A DNA stretch of 37,685 bases from Acidimicrobiales bacterium (GCA_026419545.1 JANZZE010000007.1:1-37685), one strand, 5' to 3'. Numbered from the stretch's first letter, positions 24,674 to 32,904 are shown. Notes: generated by a model not told the origin, from the letters alone. Numbers and translations are program-made.

Positions 24674-27493
24674 TCAGCTGCAGCCGCTGGTATTACCGCA
24701 GCTCGGACAGGCGTGGCAACTCCCGGCTCGCTGCATCTGGACGCCGCATTGCATACAGATAGGGGCATCGACGGCACGGATCACCCGAGTCGTTGCCTTC
24801 TTCGCCCCCTGTCGCTCGATACGGGCCGCGAGCTGGGACGCCGACTCGATCGACGGTGGATCCGGCGGGACGTCGTGACCCTGCACCGTCTCAACCACGG
24901 TCTCCTCTACGCCGGGCAGCGTCGGCTGCATGCGTTCGGCCGTCGTGAAGATGTTGAGCTCGGCTCGCTCTTCCGGCGACAAATACATCAGCGCCAAGCG
25001 CCGGAACAGGTAATCCATCAGGCTGTTGGCGATGCGGATGTCAGGGTCGTCGGTCATACCGGCGGGCTCAAACCGCATGCCCGTGAAGGCTTCGACGTAA
25101 CTGCGCAGTGGAACGCCGTACTGCAACCCGTGGCTGATGGCAATCGCGAAAGCGTCCATGATCCCGGCGAGGGTTGATCCCTGCTTGGACACCTTGACGA
25201 AGATCTCACCGGGACGACCGTCTTCATATTCGCCCACAGTGACAAATCCCTTGCAATCAGCGACCCGGAACTCAAAGGTCCGCGAGGTTCGTGTCCGGGG
25301 AAGCTTCTCCCGAACTGGCACCTCGACAACCTTCTCGACGATCTTTTCGACCACCCGTACCTGTTCGGCAGCGGCGCTGGACAATGCAGGCTGCGCACCG
25401 TCGGCCTCCTTCTTGGCCGTCGCCAGTGGTTGAGCCACCTTGCAGTTGTCCCGATAGATGGCAACGGCCTTGAGGCCCATCCTCCATGCGTCGATGTGCA
25501 GTTGCTCGACTTCCTCGACAGTGACCTCCTCCGGGAGGTTCACGGTCTTCGAGATAGCGCCGGAGATGAACGGCTGGACCGCAGCCATCATCTTGACGTG
25601 ACCCAGGTAGTGGATGGTGTTGTCGCCCATCGAGCAGGCGAACACCGGAAGATGTTCGGGCAGCAGGTGGGGCGCCCCCATGATCGACTTGTGCTCGTCG
25701 ATGTAGGCAACAATGGCATCGATCTGCTCGTCGGTGTAGCCGAGGCGGCGCAGCGCACGGGGCACGGTCTGGTTGACGATCGACATCGTCCCGCCGCCGA
25801 CCAGCTTCTTGATCTTCACCAACCCGAGGTCGGGTTCAATGCCGGTCGTGTCACAGTCCATCAGTAAACCGATCGTTCCCGTCGGTGCGAGAACCGAAGC
25901 CTGTGAGTTGCGCACCCCATAGAGCTGCGCGATCTCGCAGGCCTCATCCCAGACCCGCTGTGCCTCTGAGAGCAGTTCATGAGGTACAGCTTCCTCGTCG
26001 ATCTGTGCCGCGGCCTCGCGGTGCTGTTGGAGGACACGCAGCATGTGTTCCTGGTTGTCTGCGTAGCCAGCAAACGGACCCATGCGGGCGGCGGTCCGCG
26101 CCGAGGTGGCATAGGCGTGACCGGTCATCAGCGCAGTGATCGCGGCGGCCCAAGCTCGGCCCTCGTCGGAGTCGTACGGTAGACCAAGCGCCATGAGCAT
26201 CGCGCCAAGGTTCGCATAACCCAGGCCAAGCTGTCGGAAACGGCGGGAGGTCTCACCGATGCGCTTGGTCGGGTAATCAGCATTGCCGACGAGGATCTCT
26301 TGGCCTGTGAACACCACCTCGACGGCGTGCTTGAACGCCTCGACATCGAAGTGTCCGTCTTCGTCGAGGAACTTCAGCAAGTTAAGACTCGCCAGGTTGC
26401 ACGCTGAGTTGTCGAGGTGCATGTACTCCGAGCAAGGATTCGATCCGTTGATGCGGCCGGTGTTGGCTGCGGTGTGCCAGCGGTTGATGGTGGTATCGAA
26501 CTGCATGCCCGGGTCGGCACACTCCCACGCTGCTTGGGCGATCTGCCGCATCAGGTCTCGGGCACGGACGGTCTTCACGATTTCTCCAGTCGTGACCGCA
26601 CGCAGATGCCAGTCGGCGTCATCGACGACCGCTTGCATGAATTCGTCAGTCACCCGCACGGAGTTGTTGGCGTTCTGGTACTGGATCGAGTGCGCATCTC
26701 GCCCGTCGAGATCCATGTCGAATCCAGCGTCACGCAGGACACGGGCTTTGCGCTCCTCATAGGCCTTGCACCAGATGAACTCCTCGATGTCGGGGTGGTC
26801 GACATTAAGGATGACCATCTTCGCGGCGCGGCGGGTCTTGCCTCCTGACTTAATGGTGCCGGCCGAGGCATCGGCCCCCCGCATGAAGCTCACTGGACCA
26901 GAGGCGGTGCCACCACCCTTCAGCGGTTCGAACGAGGAGCGGATTCGGGAGAGATTGACACCCGCCCCTGATCCTCCTTTGAAGATCGTTCCTTCCTCGA
27001 CGTACCAGTTGAGGATGGAGTCCATGGTGTCGTCGACCGAGAGAATGAAGCAGGCTGACGCTTGCTGGGGAACACCCTTGACCCCAATGTTGAACCAAAC
27101 CGGCGAGTTGAACGCCGCTCGTTGGGTAATGATCAGGTACTTGAGCTCCGAGCGAAATGCTTCGGCTTCCTCGTCGTCGACGAAGTAGCCGTCACGTCGC
27201 CCCCAATCGGTGATCGTGTCCACCACTCGATCGACCACTTGTCGCACGGAGTGCTCCCGCTCGGGAGACCCGATGGGGCCGCGGAAATACTTCTGGGCGA
27301 CGATGTTCGTGGCATTGAGCGACCAGCTGGCCGGCACTTCCACGCCGAGTTGCTCGAACGCCACTGAGCCGTCGCGGTAGTTGGTGATACGCGCGTCGCG
27401 TACCTCCCAGTCGACCATGTCGTAGGGGTCGACACCTGGCTGGGTGAAAAACCGACGAATTCCGATTCCTGCTTGCTCCGGCGCCAGAGCCAT
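24674..27493 (-). CDS. nrdJ: Adenosylcobalamin-dependent ribonucleotide reductase (class II)
   Basis: Reduces ribonucleotides to deoxyribonucleotides using coenzyme B12; works with or without oxygen. 939 residues, full family length. GAGGAGGAGC precedes ATG 27493. Blocks: SPVWFNIGV, GGSGAGVNLSRIRSS, NPCSEYMHLDNSACNLASLNL near 350 (active-site Cys/Glu region), LAPTGTIGLLMDCDTTGIEP, and a C-terminal cysteine-rich tail CMQCGVQMQRAG...CPSCGNTSGC that shuttles reducing equivalents. It is transcribed alone. Two NrdR boxes and a -35/-10 pair lie upstream, and nrdR itself is 3 kb away. Confidence 0.97.
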   Translation of the reverse strand: MALAPEQAGIGIRRFFTQPGVDPYDMVDWEVRDARITNYRDGSVAFEQLGVEVPASWSLNATNIVAQKYFRGPIGSPEREHSVRQVVDRVVDTITDWGRRDGYFVDDEEAEAFRSELKYLIITQRAAFNSPVWFNIGVKGVPQQASACFILSVDDTMDSILNWYVEEGTIFKGGSGAGVNLSRIRSSFEPLKGGGTASGPVSFMRGADASAGTIKSGGKTRRAAKMVILNVDHPDIEEFIWCKAYEERKARVLRDAGFDMDLDGRDAHSIQYQNANNSVRVTDEFMQAVVDDADWHLRAVTTGEIVKTVRARDLMRQIAQAAWECADPGMQFDTTINRWHTAANTGRINGSNPCSEYMHLDNSACNLASLNLLKFLDEDGHFDVEAFKHAVEVVFTGQEILVGNADYPTKRIGETSRRFRQLGLGYANLGAMLMALGLPYDSDEGRAWAAAITALMTGHAYATSARTAARMGPFAGYADNQEHMLRVLQQHREAAAQIDEEAVPHELLSEAQRVWDEACEIAQLYGVRNSQASVLAPTGTIGLLMDCDTTGIEPDLGLVKIKKLVGGGTMSIVNQTVPRALRRLGYTDEQIDAIVAYIDEHKSIMGAPHLLPEHLPVFACSMGDNTIHYLGHVKMMAAVQPFISGAISKTVNLPEEVTVEEVEQLHIDAWRMGLKAVAIYRDNCKVAQPLATAKKEADGAQPALSSAAAEQVRVVEKIVEKVVEVPVREKLPRTRTSRTFEFRVADCKGFVTVGEYEDGRPGEIFVKVSKQGSTLAGIMDAFAIAISHGLQYGVPLRSYVEAFTGMRFEPAGMTDDPDIRIANSLMDYLFRRLALMYLSPEERAELNIFTTAERMQPTLPGVEETVVETVQGHDVPPDPPSIESASQLAARIERQGAKKATTRVIRAVDAPICMQCGVQMQRAGSCHACPSCGNTSGCS

Positions 27494-27547
27494 GAGCTCC
27501 TCCTCCCAGTGGGCGTGCGGTCTGTCGATCCCCCTCGAGCCTCGGGC

Positions 27548-27571
27548 GCCGCGCCAACGATATGGCGCGGC
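27548..27571 (-). other. Perfect 8-bp GC-rich hairpin in the nrdJ leader
   Basis: GCCGCGCC, 8-nt loop, GGCGCGGC, located 55 nt upstream of the nrdJ ATG. It is stable enough to affect leader folding. It lacks a U-tract, so it is not a typical intrinsic terminator. Confidence 0.5.
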
Positions 27572-27654
27572 AGCGCAACCTCCACGAGCCCGTGATGGGC
27601 GTCATCCGTGCCACTTCAGCAAACTGAACCGCTTCGGAGGGCAACGTTGCCCAG

Positions 27655-27670
27655 GCACAAGATGTTGTGG
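27655..27670. promoter_or_regulatory. NrdR box A upstream of nrdJ
   Basis: On the minus strand CCACAACATCTTGTGC, close to the NrdR consensus (ACAC-W-A-Y-A-T-N-T-W-GTGT). It starts 42 bp from box B, i.e. four helical turns, as expected for cooperative NrdR binding. Confidence 0.75.
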
Positions 27671-27696
27671 TTGTGGCGCCCCCCTCGTCCCCAGGG

Positions 27697-27712
27697 CCAC
27701 AAGATATACGGT
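27697..27712. promoter_or_regulatory. NrdR box B upstream of nrdJ
   Basis: On the minus strand ACCGTATATCTTGTGG; the right half fits the NrdR consensus, the left half is weaker. It lies just downstream of the proposed -10, where a repressor would block initiation. Confidence 0.65.
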
Positions 27713-27714
27713 AT

Positions 27715-27744
27715 ATCACATCACTGTAATTACGGCGGTGTCAA
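27715..27744 (-). promoter_or_regulatory. Probable nrdJ promoter
   Basis: Minus strand: TTGACA (27744-27739), 18-bp spacer, TGTGAT (27720-27715). Position relative to the two NrdR boxes supports it. Confidence 0.5.
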
Positions 27745-28025
27745 TACCTCAGTACAGGTTTTCGCGTCCGGCACCAGAGGAGATCGGCCACCTCGACGGA
27801 ATCAACGGGTGCTGCAGCGCGAACGCCCAGGTCAGAGGGCGGCAACGACGAGGTACCTCGCCGCCGGAAGCGCCAAATGGGTTGCGCGTCCGCCCCCAAG
27901 GAGTCGTCCTGCCAGCAAGAACTTTCAGACGCCAACCACCATCCGTGCGCTCGCGCTGCAGCCGTTGACCAAGTACAGACCCTACGAAGAACTCCCTGTG
28001 GGACAAAAGAGGAAGAACCTGTGAA

Positions 28026-28289
28026 TTAGGCGGAAAATGCGGTGGAAATCCCAGTGGACAGATGATGGACAAAAAAGCGAGCCATCATTTCAGCGAGCGA
28101 TTCATGGTCGTAGCGGCTGAGGTCGCTGGTGCGGTCGTCTGCTAACGCGAACGCTTGGGCGGTTGCTTCGTCGTCGTTTTCGAACACGACAGCGACCAGG
28201 TCCCATCCGAGTCCAATGGCGGCGACGTGCACGTGATGCCCGGCGGTGATCGTGCCGTCCGCCAGACCCGACCGTCTCGAACTCAACAC
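28026..28289 (-). pseudogene. Fragment of a ParB-like nuclease domain
   Basis: 87 residues from GTG 28289. DGTITAGHHVHVAAIGLGWDLVAVVFENDDEATAQAFALADDRTSDLSRYDHESLAEMM matches the middle of the ParB/Srx domain (compare family text ILAGNHTWQAAKELGW and LADNRTSDL). The N-terminal half with the first conserved motif is absent and the reading stops soon after the domain, so this is most likely a decayed or truncated copy left by an element that moved away. No start or ribosome binding site is convincing. Confidence 0.55.
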
Positions 28290-28514
28290 ACCGCCAGAGC
28301 TGCCCGCACATGCCGCAACTCGTCAGCCGTGTGATACTTCGTCACCATCAATCAGTCGCGATCGACGAGAACACCGTCGCAGGTTCAGGACCAGGCAACC
28401 GCAGATCATCGTCACGGAACCGTGAATTCCGTTTCCCCCGGCCTGGTTCACGCGCACCTACGGCGGGCACGCAGCACGCACGGGACTCGGGCGAGCTGGC
28501 CAGCGACGGGACGG

Positions 28515-29411
28515 TCAACCGGCCGGCATGCTCGCCCGTGTCGTTGAGACCGCCAATCCCGCACCCTTAGCCGTCCCGAGCGCGCGCACCGGGCTACCAT
28601 AACCAGCAAGACCTTCCTCGGCACCGAGCTGATCGACGACAGACGCGGAGAGCCGCCTCGAAAGCATGATCGACAAGTGACCGTGGTCCTTGACCAGGAT
28701 GTTGGTGGCCTTTAGTTCGGGCTCGAGGATCATCGCCCGTCGGGCAGGAACGACTAGGTCAAGGTTCGAGTAGTACGCCACAAAACGCGTGGGCAATGAC
28801 CGGACCGTCGAACGCAGTTCCCTCATGACCGAGGAGTCGGGACGCAGCTGCAGGCCCGCTGCGAGCGGGCTCAGGCGCGACAACGGTGAACCATACCGAG
28901 CCAGTCGGACTCCTCCATGGGGTGAGGCGATCGTGACGCACACACCAACCGCTCGTAACCCCAAGACCTGAATCGCGTACCGTGCGACCACTCCACCAAG
29001 CGAATGACCGATGATATGGATGCGATCGGTCCCGAAATGCGACCGGAGATCCTCGGCCCGCTCGGCGCATAGCTCAGCGAGCCTGGGGATGTCTGCAGTG
29101 AGAGGGTTGTAGTTGATCGCGTGGAGCCTACTGAAGCCCGCTTGCTCGAGATACCGGCTCACAAACAACCAGTTGGACTTGTTCGCACCAAACCCGTGCA
29201 CGAGAAGGACCGGCGTCGGAACGGGCGCGGGGTCCGCTGGATCGGGGAAATCGGCCCGGCCACGATAACCAAACCCCAGGGGCCACATGCCGACGGTGAT
29301 CATGGTGGCGGTCAGTTCACGGAGGTGTCCCGTGTAGGTCCCCGGCCGTCGGGCGGCATGCATCACTGCGCTGGCTGGTGCCACTACCCGCTCAACTGCG
29401 CCCATGTGCAT
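28515..29411 (-). CDS. Alpha/beta-hydrolase lipase/esterase
   Basis: 298 residues; GGAGGGC precedes ATG 29411. VLLVHGFGANKSNW (oxyanion region, ~70), IIGHSLGGVVARYA (nucleophile elbow, Ser in GHSLG), YYSNLDLVVP (acid) and DHGHLSIM (His) give a complete catalytic triad in order. The length and VVARYAI text match the lipase/PGAP1-like group rather than peptidases. There is no clear signal peptide, although residues ~36-50 are moderately hydrophobic. Transcribed divergently from the RibD-type reductase. Confidence 0.88.
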   Translation of the reverse strand: MHMGAVERVVAPASAVMHAARRPGTYTGHLRELTATMITVGMWPLGFGYRGRADFPDPADPAPVPTPVLLVHGFGANKSNWLFVSRYLEQAGFSRLHAINYNPLTADIPRLAELCAERAEDLRSHFGTDRIHIIGHSLGGVVARYAIQVLGLRAVGVCVTIASPHGGVRLARYGSPLSRLSPLAAGLQLRPDSSVMRELRSTVRSLPTRFVAYYSNLDLVVPARRAMILEPELKATNILVKDHGHLSIMLSRRLSASVVDQLGAEEGLAGYGSPVRALGTAKGAGLAVSTTRASMPAG

Positions 29412-29460
29412 GCCCTCCGTCGGTTGGTCGCCTGTCCCCCCACACCGTCTCGCCGCACAT

Positions 29461-29496
29461 CACTAAACGCCCTTTGATTCGAATGGCGTTCTAGTG
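29461..29496. promoter_or_regulatory. Inverted repeat in the divergent region
   Basis: CACTAAACGCC (29461-29471) pairs with GGCGTTCTAGTG (29485-29496) with one bulged base, around a loop containing ATTCGAAT. A shorter GGACTC-ctg-GAGTCC palindrome lies at 29529-29543. Both are candidate operators between the lipase and the reductase gene. Confidence 0.4.
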
Positions 29497-29656
29497 CGTG
29501 TTGTAGCTGTTCATCGGCCACCGGTGGTGGACTCCTGGAGTCCTGCAACACAACTGAAATAATCCAAGAACAGGCGCATCGGTACAGCGCGACCAACACG
29601 GTGTCTAGCTGCGTGAGGGGTGCGCACCTGAAACGACCCGCCAGCGGAACGCATCT

Positions 29657-30433
29657 GTGCTCTACGCCGGACAGACTGACCCGGTGCTCAGGCTTCGAGG
29701 AAACGGTTCAGAGCAGCTCCAACCCGTGGAGGCGGTTGCGGCCGAGTTGCGGCGGCCACACCGCGAGCGTCCATGGGTGTTGGTGAACATGATCGGCAGC
29801 GTGGATGGTGCCACCGACATCGACGGCCATTCCGGTGGGCTTGGCAGCGCTGCGGACAGAGAATTGTTCCGGGCATTGCGAGCTGTAGCCGACCTCATCG
29901 TGGTCGGTGCAGGCACCGTCCGAGCGGAGGACTATGGGCCACCATCGACCACCGATTCGATTCGTTCCCAACGTCTTGATCGTGGCCAAGCACCGGACCC
30001 TCGATTGGTAATCGTAAGCAGCCGTCTCGACTTGTCACCACAGGCGCGGGTGTTCTCGGATCCGGACCATCGCCCGTTGATCGCAACCCACCAGGGCGCG
30101 CCCTCTAGCCGCCGCAGCATCCTCGATGCCGTGGCAGACGTCATCGACGTCGGGCGCGATGCAGTCGATCTCGGCGCGATGCTGGCACATCTGCACGCTG
30201 ATGGCGCAAGGGTCGTGGTCTGCGAAGGCGGGCCGACACTCAACGCCAGCCTGTTCGGTGCGGACCTCGTGGACGAGCTTTGCTTGACCGTGGCACCCAT
30301 CGTTGTCGGCGGCTCGTCGCCCCGGGTCGTGGATGGAGCCGGTGTTATCCAGCTTCCTTTTCGGCTTGACCGGGTATTTGAAGAGGACAGTTACCTGTTT
30401 CTCCGGTACCTCCGCGACCGGTCAGCCGCCTAA
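29657..30433 (+). CDS. RibD C-terminal-like reductase (dihydrofolate reductase fold)
   Basis: 258 residues, GTG start. RPWVLVNMIGSVDGATDIDGHSGGLGSAADRELFRALRAVADLIVVGAGTVRAEDYGPP is the standard start of the RibD C-terminal domain (NADPH-dependent 5-amino-6-ribosylaminouracil reductase). VVVCEGGPTLNASLFGADLVDELCLTVAPIVVGG supplies the second half. There is no deaminase domain, so it could act in riboflavin biosynthesis with a separate deaminase or be one of the many RibD_C paralogues with other substrates. No rib genes are nearby. Confidence 0.88.
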   Translation: MLYAGQTDPVLRLRGNGSEQLQPVEAVAAELRRPHRERPWVLVNMIGSVDGATDIDGHSGGLGSAADRELFRALRAVADLIVVGAGTVRAEDYGPPSTTDSIRSQRLDRGQAPDPRLVIVSSRLDLSPQARVFSDPDHRPLIATHQGAPSSRRSILDAVADVIDVGRDAVDLGAMLAHLHADGARVVVCEGGPTLNASLFGADLVDELCLTVAPIVVGGSSPRVVDGAGVIQLPFRLDRVFEEDSYLFLRYLRDRSAA

Positions 30434-30517
30434 CTGCCCGGCCGGGGAACCGACCAGAGTGCGGACACCCAAAAGGTGCGCTGCGTTCAGGTGATGCTCC
30501 CGATTGCGACTGGCTGT

Positions 30518-30991
30518 TTATTCCTGATGCCGCTTGGGTTCGGTGGTCTTCTTGAGCAGCCGGACTTCTCTCTGGAAGTCATCTGGATCATCGAATCCCT
30601 TGTACACACTGGCAAAGCGGAGGTAGGTGACAGGGTCAAGGTCTTGAAGGCGTTCAAGAACAGCAAGACCTATCTTTTCGCTGGTCACTTCGCCGCCGAG
30701 CAAACGGAACTGCTCCTCGATCTCGGTAGCGACTGCTGCGATCAGGTCAGCCGTGAGCGGACGCCCCTTCGCAGCAGCGATGATCCCGGTCTCGATCTTT
30801 GTCCGCTCGAAGGGAACCTTGTCACCAGACCGCTTCACCACGACGAGGGGGGCCTCTTCCATGCGTTCAAAGGTGGTGAACCGGTGCCCGCAGGCCAGGC
30901 ACTCGCGCCGGCGACGGATAGCGGACCCATCGTCTGCAAGTCGTGAGTCAACCACCTTGTCATCAAGGCCAGAACAGGCAGGGCACCGCAC
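30518..30991 (-). CDS. nrdR: Transcriptional repressor NrdR
   Basis: Zinc-ribbon plus ATP-cone repressor of ribonucleotide reductase genes; ATP/dATP status controls DNA binding. 157 residues from GTG 30991, chosen since the family starts M-R-C-P-x-C; the frame extends to 31243 but that part has no similarity. Zinc ligands: CPAC at 3-6 and CLACGHRF. ATP-cone: VVKRSGDKVPFERTKIETGI... ending TYLRFASVYKGFDDPDDF. The likely target nrdJ with two NrdR boxes is in this window. Confidence 0.96.
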   Translation of the reverse strand: MRCPACSGLDDKVVDSRLADDGSAIRRRRECLACGHRFTTFERMEEAPLVVVKRSGDKVPFERTKIETGIIAAAKGRPLTADLIAAVATEIEEQFRLLGGEVTSEKIGLAVLERLQDLDPVTYLRFASVYKGFDDPDDFQREVRLLKKTTEPKRHQE

Positions 30992-31207
30992 GTGATCGAC
31001 GCTAGTGCCATGCGTACCAACTACGCCTCTCGTCGCCGTTCCACCGACAGCGATCAAACGCCGAGTCGGCTTGTGCCCTTCAGACGATTCTCCAATTCTT
31101 GGCTGTCGTCTCACGCGGCCAGCCCAACCATCACCACGACGGTCCGGATGCACTGCCCACCCTGAGGGATGTCCAGCCGACAATGAACCCAGATCACGCA
31201 TGGGCCC

Positions 31208-31320
31208 TCCAATCACTGGTCGACACCATCGAGAACGATGCACTCGAGCACGACTTGAACAGGCGGCGTCGTCTGCTGGCGGGTTCTCTCAGTCGTCGAG
31301 ACCATCGAGAACGATGCGCT
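31208..31320. repeat. Direct repeat of the LysM gene's 3' end, offset 76
   Basis: 31284-31320 (last codons and stop of the LysM gene) is repeated at 31208-31244; the best 32 bp (31213-31244) match at 28 positions. Both copies read IVLDG(L/V)D(D/Q)-stop on the minus strand. The extra copy is followed by TTGGAGGGCCCATG. Confidence 0.7.
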
Positions 31321-31801
31321 GTCCCGGTTGAAGCGGTCCACCGCCGGTACGGCTAGCCAGTTCGTCGACAATCGGTCGGAGGTCACCACTAGGTCGAACG
31401 CGTTTCGCGATACTCCAGAGCGTGTCACCGGGCCGGACGAGATAACTCGTGCCCTGGGCCGACGTTCCGTCCGCCACCCCTAGCTGGCGCGGGCGAGCGG
31501 ACGACGACGCACGAGCTATTGCAGGATGCGTCGTCGATCCAGGCGCTGATGTGTCAGTGGTGACCATCGACGAGCTCATGCTGGCCGGCGTCGACAAGCC
31601 CAGGAATCGAATGGCAGCGGGAAGAACCACCCCGATCGTCAACCACGCGAGCGCAACAGCCAGGACGGCCACACCGACGCGACGGCGCCAATAGCAACCA
31701 GCCGATTGCGTTCCGCCTACTTCCGGCCCCTCAATTGCTTTCAGCACGGGGCGCAAGTGAGCCAGAGTCGACTGCTGTGGAGAGAAGACCAGAGCTGCCA
31801 T
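31289..31801 (-). CDS. LysM-domain membrane protein divergent from lexA (YneA/ChiZ/DivS-like)
   Basis: 170 residues from ATG 31801 (GAGGAG upstream); ten more residues are possible at 31831. One membrane helix at ~40-63 (VGVAVLAVALAWLTIGVVLPA), a Ser/Thr-rich linker, and a C-terminal LysM domain (SYLVRPGDTLWSIAKRV...LQPGQRIVL) that binds peptidoglycan. A small LysM membrane protein divergent from lexA is the arrangement of the SOS-induced cell-division inhibitors YneA (Bacillus), ChiZ (Mycobacterium) and DivS (Corynebacterium). The shared SOS boxes support induction after DNA damage. Function is inferred from position and layout. Confidence 0.8.
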   Translation of the reverse strand: MAALVFSPQQSTLAHLRPVLKAIEGPEVGGTQSAGCYWRRRVGVAVLAVALAWLTIGVVLPAAIRFLGLSTPASMSSSMVTTDTSAPGSTTHPAIARASSSARPRQLGVADGTSAQGTSYLVRPGDTLWSIAKRVRPSGDLRPIVDELASRTGGGPLQPGQRIVLDGLDD

Positions 31802-31890
31802 GGGATCGATTCTCCTCGGGTGGTGTGACACTCGGCGTGCAGCAGCTGACTTCGTGCCGGGGAACCACCAGTGACGCGGCTGCCCGTGCT

Positions 31891-31904
31891 AGAACTTTCG
31901 TTCG
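31891..31904. promoter_or_regulatory. SOS box 1 (AGAAC-TTTC-GTTCG)
   Basis: One mismatch to the actinobacterial LexA site CGAAC-N4-GTTCG. Nearest box to the LysM gene. Confidence 0.6.
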
Positions 31905-31905
31905 T

Positions 31906-31919
31906 CGAACGACAGTTCG
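31906..31919. promoter_or_regulatory. SOS box 2 (CGAAC-GACA-GTTCG)
   Basis: Perfect LexA half-sites; starts 15 bp after box 1. Confidence 0.8.
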
Positions 31920-31940
31920 CTGCGCCTCACAACAGTGACA

Positions 31941-31954
31941 CGAACATGTGTTCG
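31941..31954. promoter_or_regulatory. SOS box 3 (CGAAC-ATGT-GTTCG)
   Basis: Perfect half-sites with a near-symmetrical centre; likely the strongest operator of the set. Confidence 0.9.
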
Positions 31955-31980
31955 AAGTCAAGATCCTGGCCGTGATTTAT

Positions 31981-31994
31981 CGAACATACGTTTG
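31981..31994. promoter_or_regulatory. SOS box 4 (CGAAC-ATAC-GTTTG)
   Basis: One mismatch in the right half-site; 40 bp after box 3. Confidence 0.75.
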
Positions 31995-32021
31995 CTAGCG
32001 TTTCGCCGAGCAGTAAACTGA

Positions 32022-32035
32022 CAAACAAACGTTCG
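32022..32035. promoter_or_regulatory. SOS box 5 (CAAAC-AAAC-GTTCG)
   Basis: One mismatch in the left half-site; 41 bp after box 4 and 61 bp before the lexA start. Confidence 0.7.
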
Positions 32036-32095
32036 TAGCAGTGGGCTGGGCGGCCATCATTGGAACCACCCATGACAATAGGAAGGACGACAGCC

Positions 32096-32755
32096 ATGCC
32101 TCCCGCAGCAAAGACTCGAAGATCAAAGCCACAAAGGCTGACAGAGCGCCAGACCCAGGTGCTCGACTTCATCGAATCGCAGATGCGCGAGCGCGGTTAC
32201 CCGCCCTCAGTCCGCGAGATCGGAGAGGCCGTCGGTTTGACCTCCCCGTCAACGGTCCACTCCCACCTCAACACCCTTGAACGCCTCGGATACATCCGAC
32301 GTGATCCGACTAAGCCCCGAGCAATCGAGGTCCGCTACGACCCCAATTCCGGAGCCGCGCTCGAACGTCGCCCGGCTCGCCACGTTCCACTGCTTGGCGA
32401 TGTCGCAGCCGGCACCGACGTACTTGCGCAGGAGAACGTCGAGGAGCTGCTACCCGTCCCGGCTGATTTCACTGGCGAGGGCGAGCTCTTCATGCTCCGG
32501 GTCCGAGGGGATTCGATGATCGACGCGGGCATCCTCGACGGCGACTACGTCGTAGTCCGCTCGCAACCCATCGCAAACAACGGCGACATCGTCGTCGCTG
32601 GGATTCCCGGCGACGAAGCAACGGTCAAGATTCTTCGGACGACGCCGACCTCCGTCATCCTCGAGCCGGCCAACAGCTCAATGAGTCCAATGGAGTTCAG
32701 CCCCGCCGACGTCATCCTGTACGGCCGAGTCGTTACCGTGCTTCGCCGTCTTTGA
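32096..32755 (+). CDS. lexA: SOS response repressor LexA
   Basis: Represses DNA-damage genes and cleaves itself when RecA is activated. 219 residues from ATG 32096, chosen for the AGGAAGG ribosome binding site; ATG 32072 is possible. Winged helix-turn-helix in residues ~15-75 (LTERQTQVLDFIESQ, PPSVREIGEAVGLTSPSTVHSHLNTLERLGYIRR). The peptidase part has the cleavage site Ala105-Gly106, nucleophile Ser140 (RGDSMIDAG) and base Lys178 (ATVKIL), all intact. It should control itself and the divergent LysM gene through the five boxes upstream. Confidence 0.97.
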   Translation: MPPAAKTRRSKPQRLTERQTQVLDFIESQMRERGYPPSVREIGEAVGLTSPSTVHSHLNTLERLGYIRRDPTKPRAIEVRYDPNSGAALERRPARHVPLLGDVAAGTDVLAQENVEELLPVPADFTGEGELFMLRVRGDSMIDAGILDGDYVVVRSQPIANNGDIVVAGIPGDEATVKILRTTPTSVILEPANSSMSPMEFSPADVILYGRVVTVLRRL

Positions 32756-32770
32756 AGGTCTTTGAAGGTC
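32751..32770. repeat. 10-bp tandem duplication at the lexA stop
   Basis: TTTGAAGGTC occurs twice head to tail; the first copy contains the lexA TGA (32753-32755). Confidence 0.8.
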
Positions 32771-32904
32771 AGAACGGCGCCCATGACTCGGCCGGTCAGG
32801 TTCTGGATCCAGGCCAGCTAGACGGCCGTAATAACCAAACACAACGGCACCGATGATGAGCTCGGCCTGTCAGGCACCATCTCGGGTCGCACCTTCGACC
32901 ATCA

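Larger units (their letters stand above)
27494..28025. other. nrdJ leader and promoter region
   Basis: 532 bp without a supported gene. The half next to nrdJ holds a ~160-nt leader with a strong hairpin (27548-27571), a 14-bp palindrome GGGCAACGTTGCCC (27639-27652), two NrdR boxes and a promoter, listed separately. From ~27760 to 28025 I see nothing. No cobalamin riboswitch core could be recognised. Confidence 0.5.

Noticed and set aside
27494-27760. Cobalamin riboswitch in the nrdJ leader
   Set aside because: A GCCCACTGGGAG segment near the start recalls part of the B12 riboswitch core, but it overlaps the ribosome binding site and neither the B12 box nor the multi-helix pattern could be found.
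27608-28024. 138-codon plus-strand frame upstream of nrdJ
   Set aside because: It crosses the nrdJ promoter and NrdR boxes, is Arg/Pro-rich without domains and has no ribosome binding site.
29481-29500. tRNA T-arm-like GATTCGAAT
   Set aside because: No acceptor, D or anticodon arms can be placed around it; it is the loop of an inverted repeat.
32060-32095. Longer LexA start at TTG 32060 or ATG 32072
   Set aside because: ATG 32096 has the better ribosome binding site, and the extra residues lack similarity to LexA; ATG 32072 remains possible.
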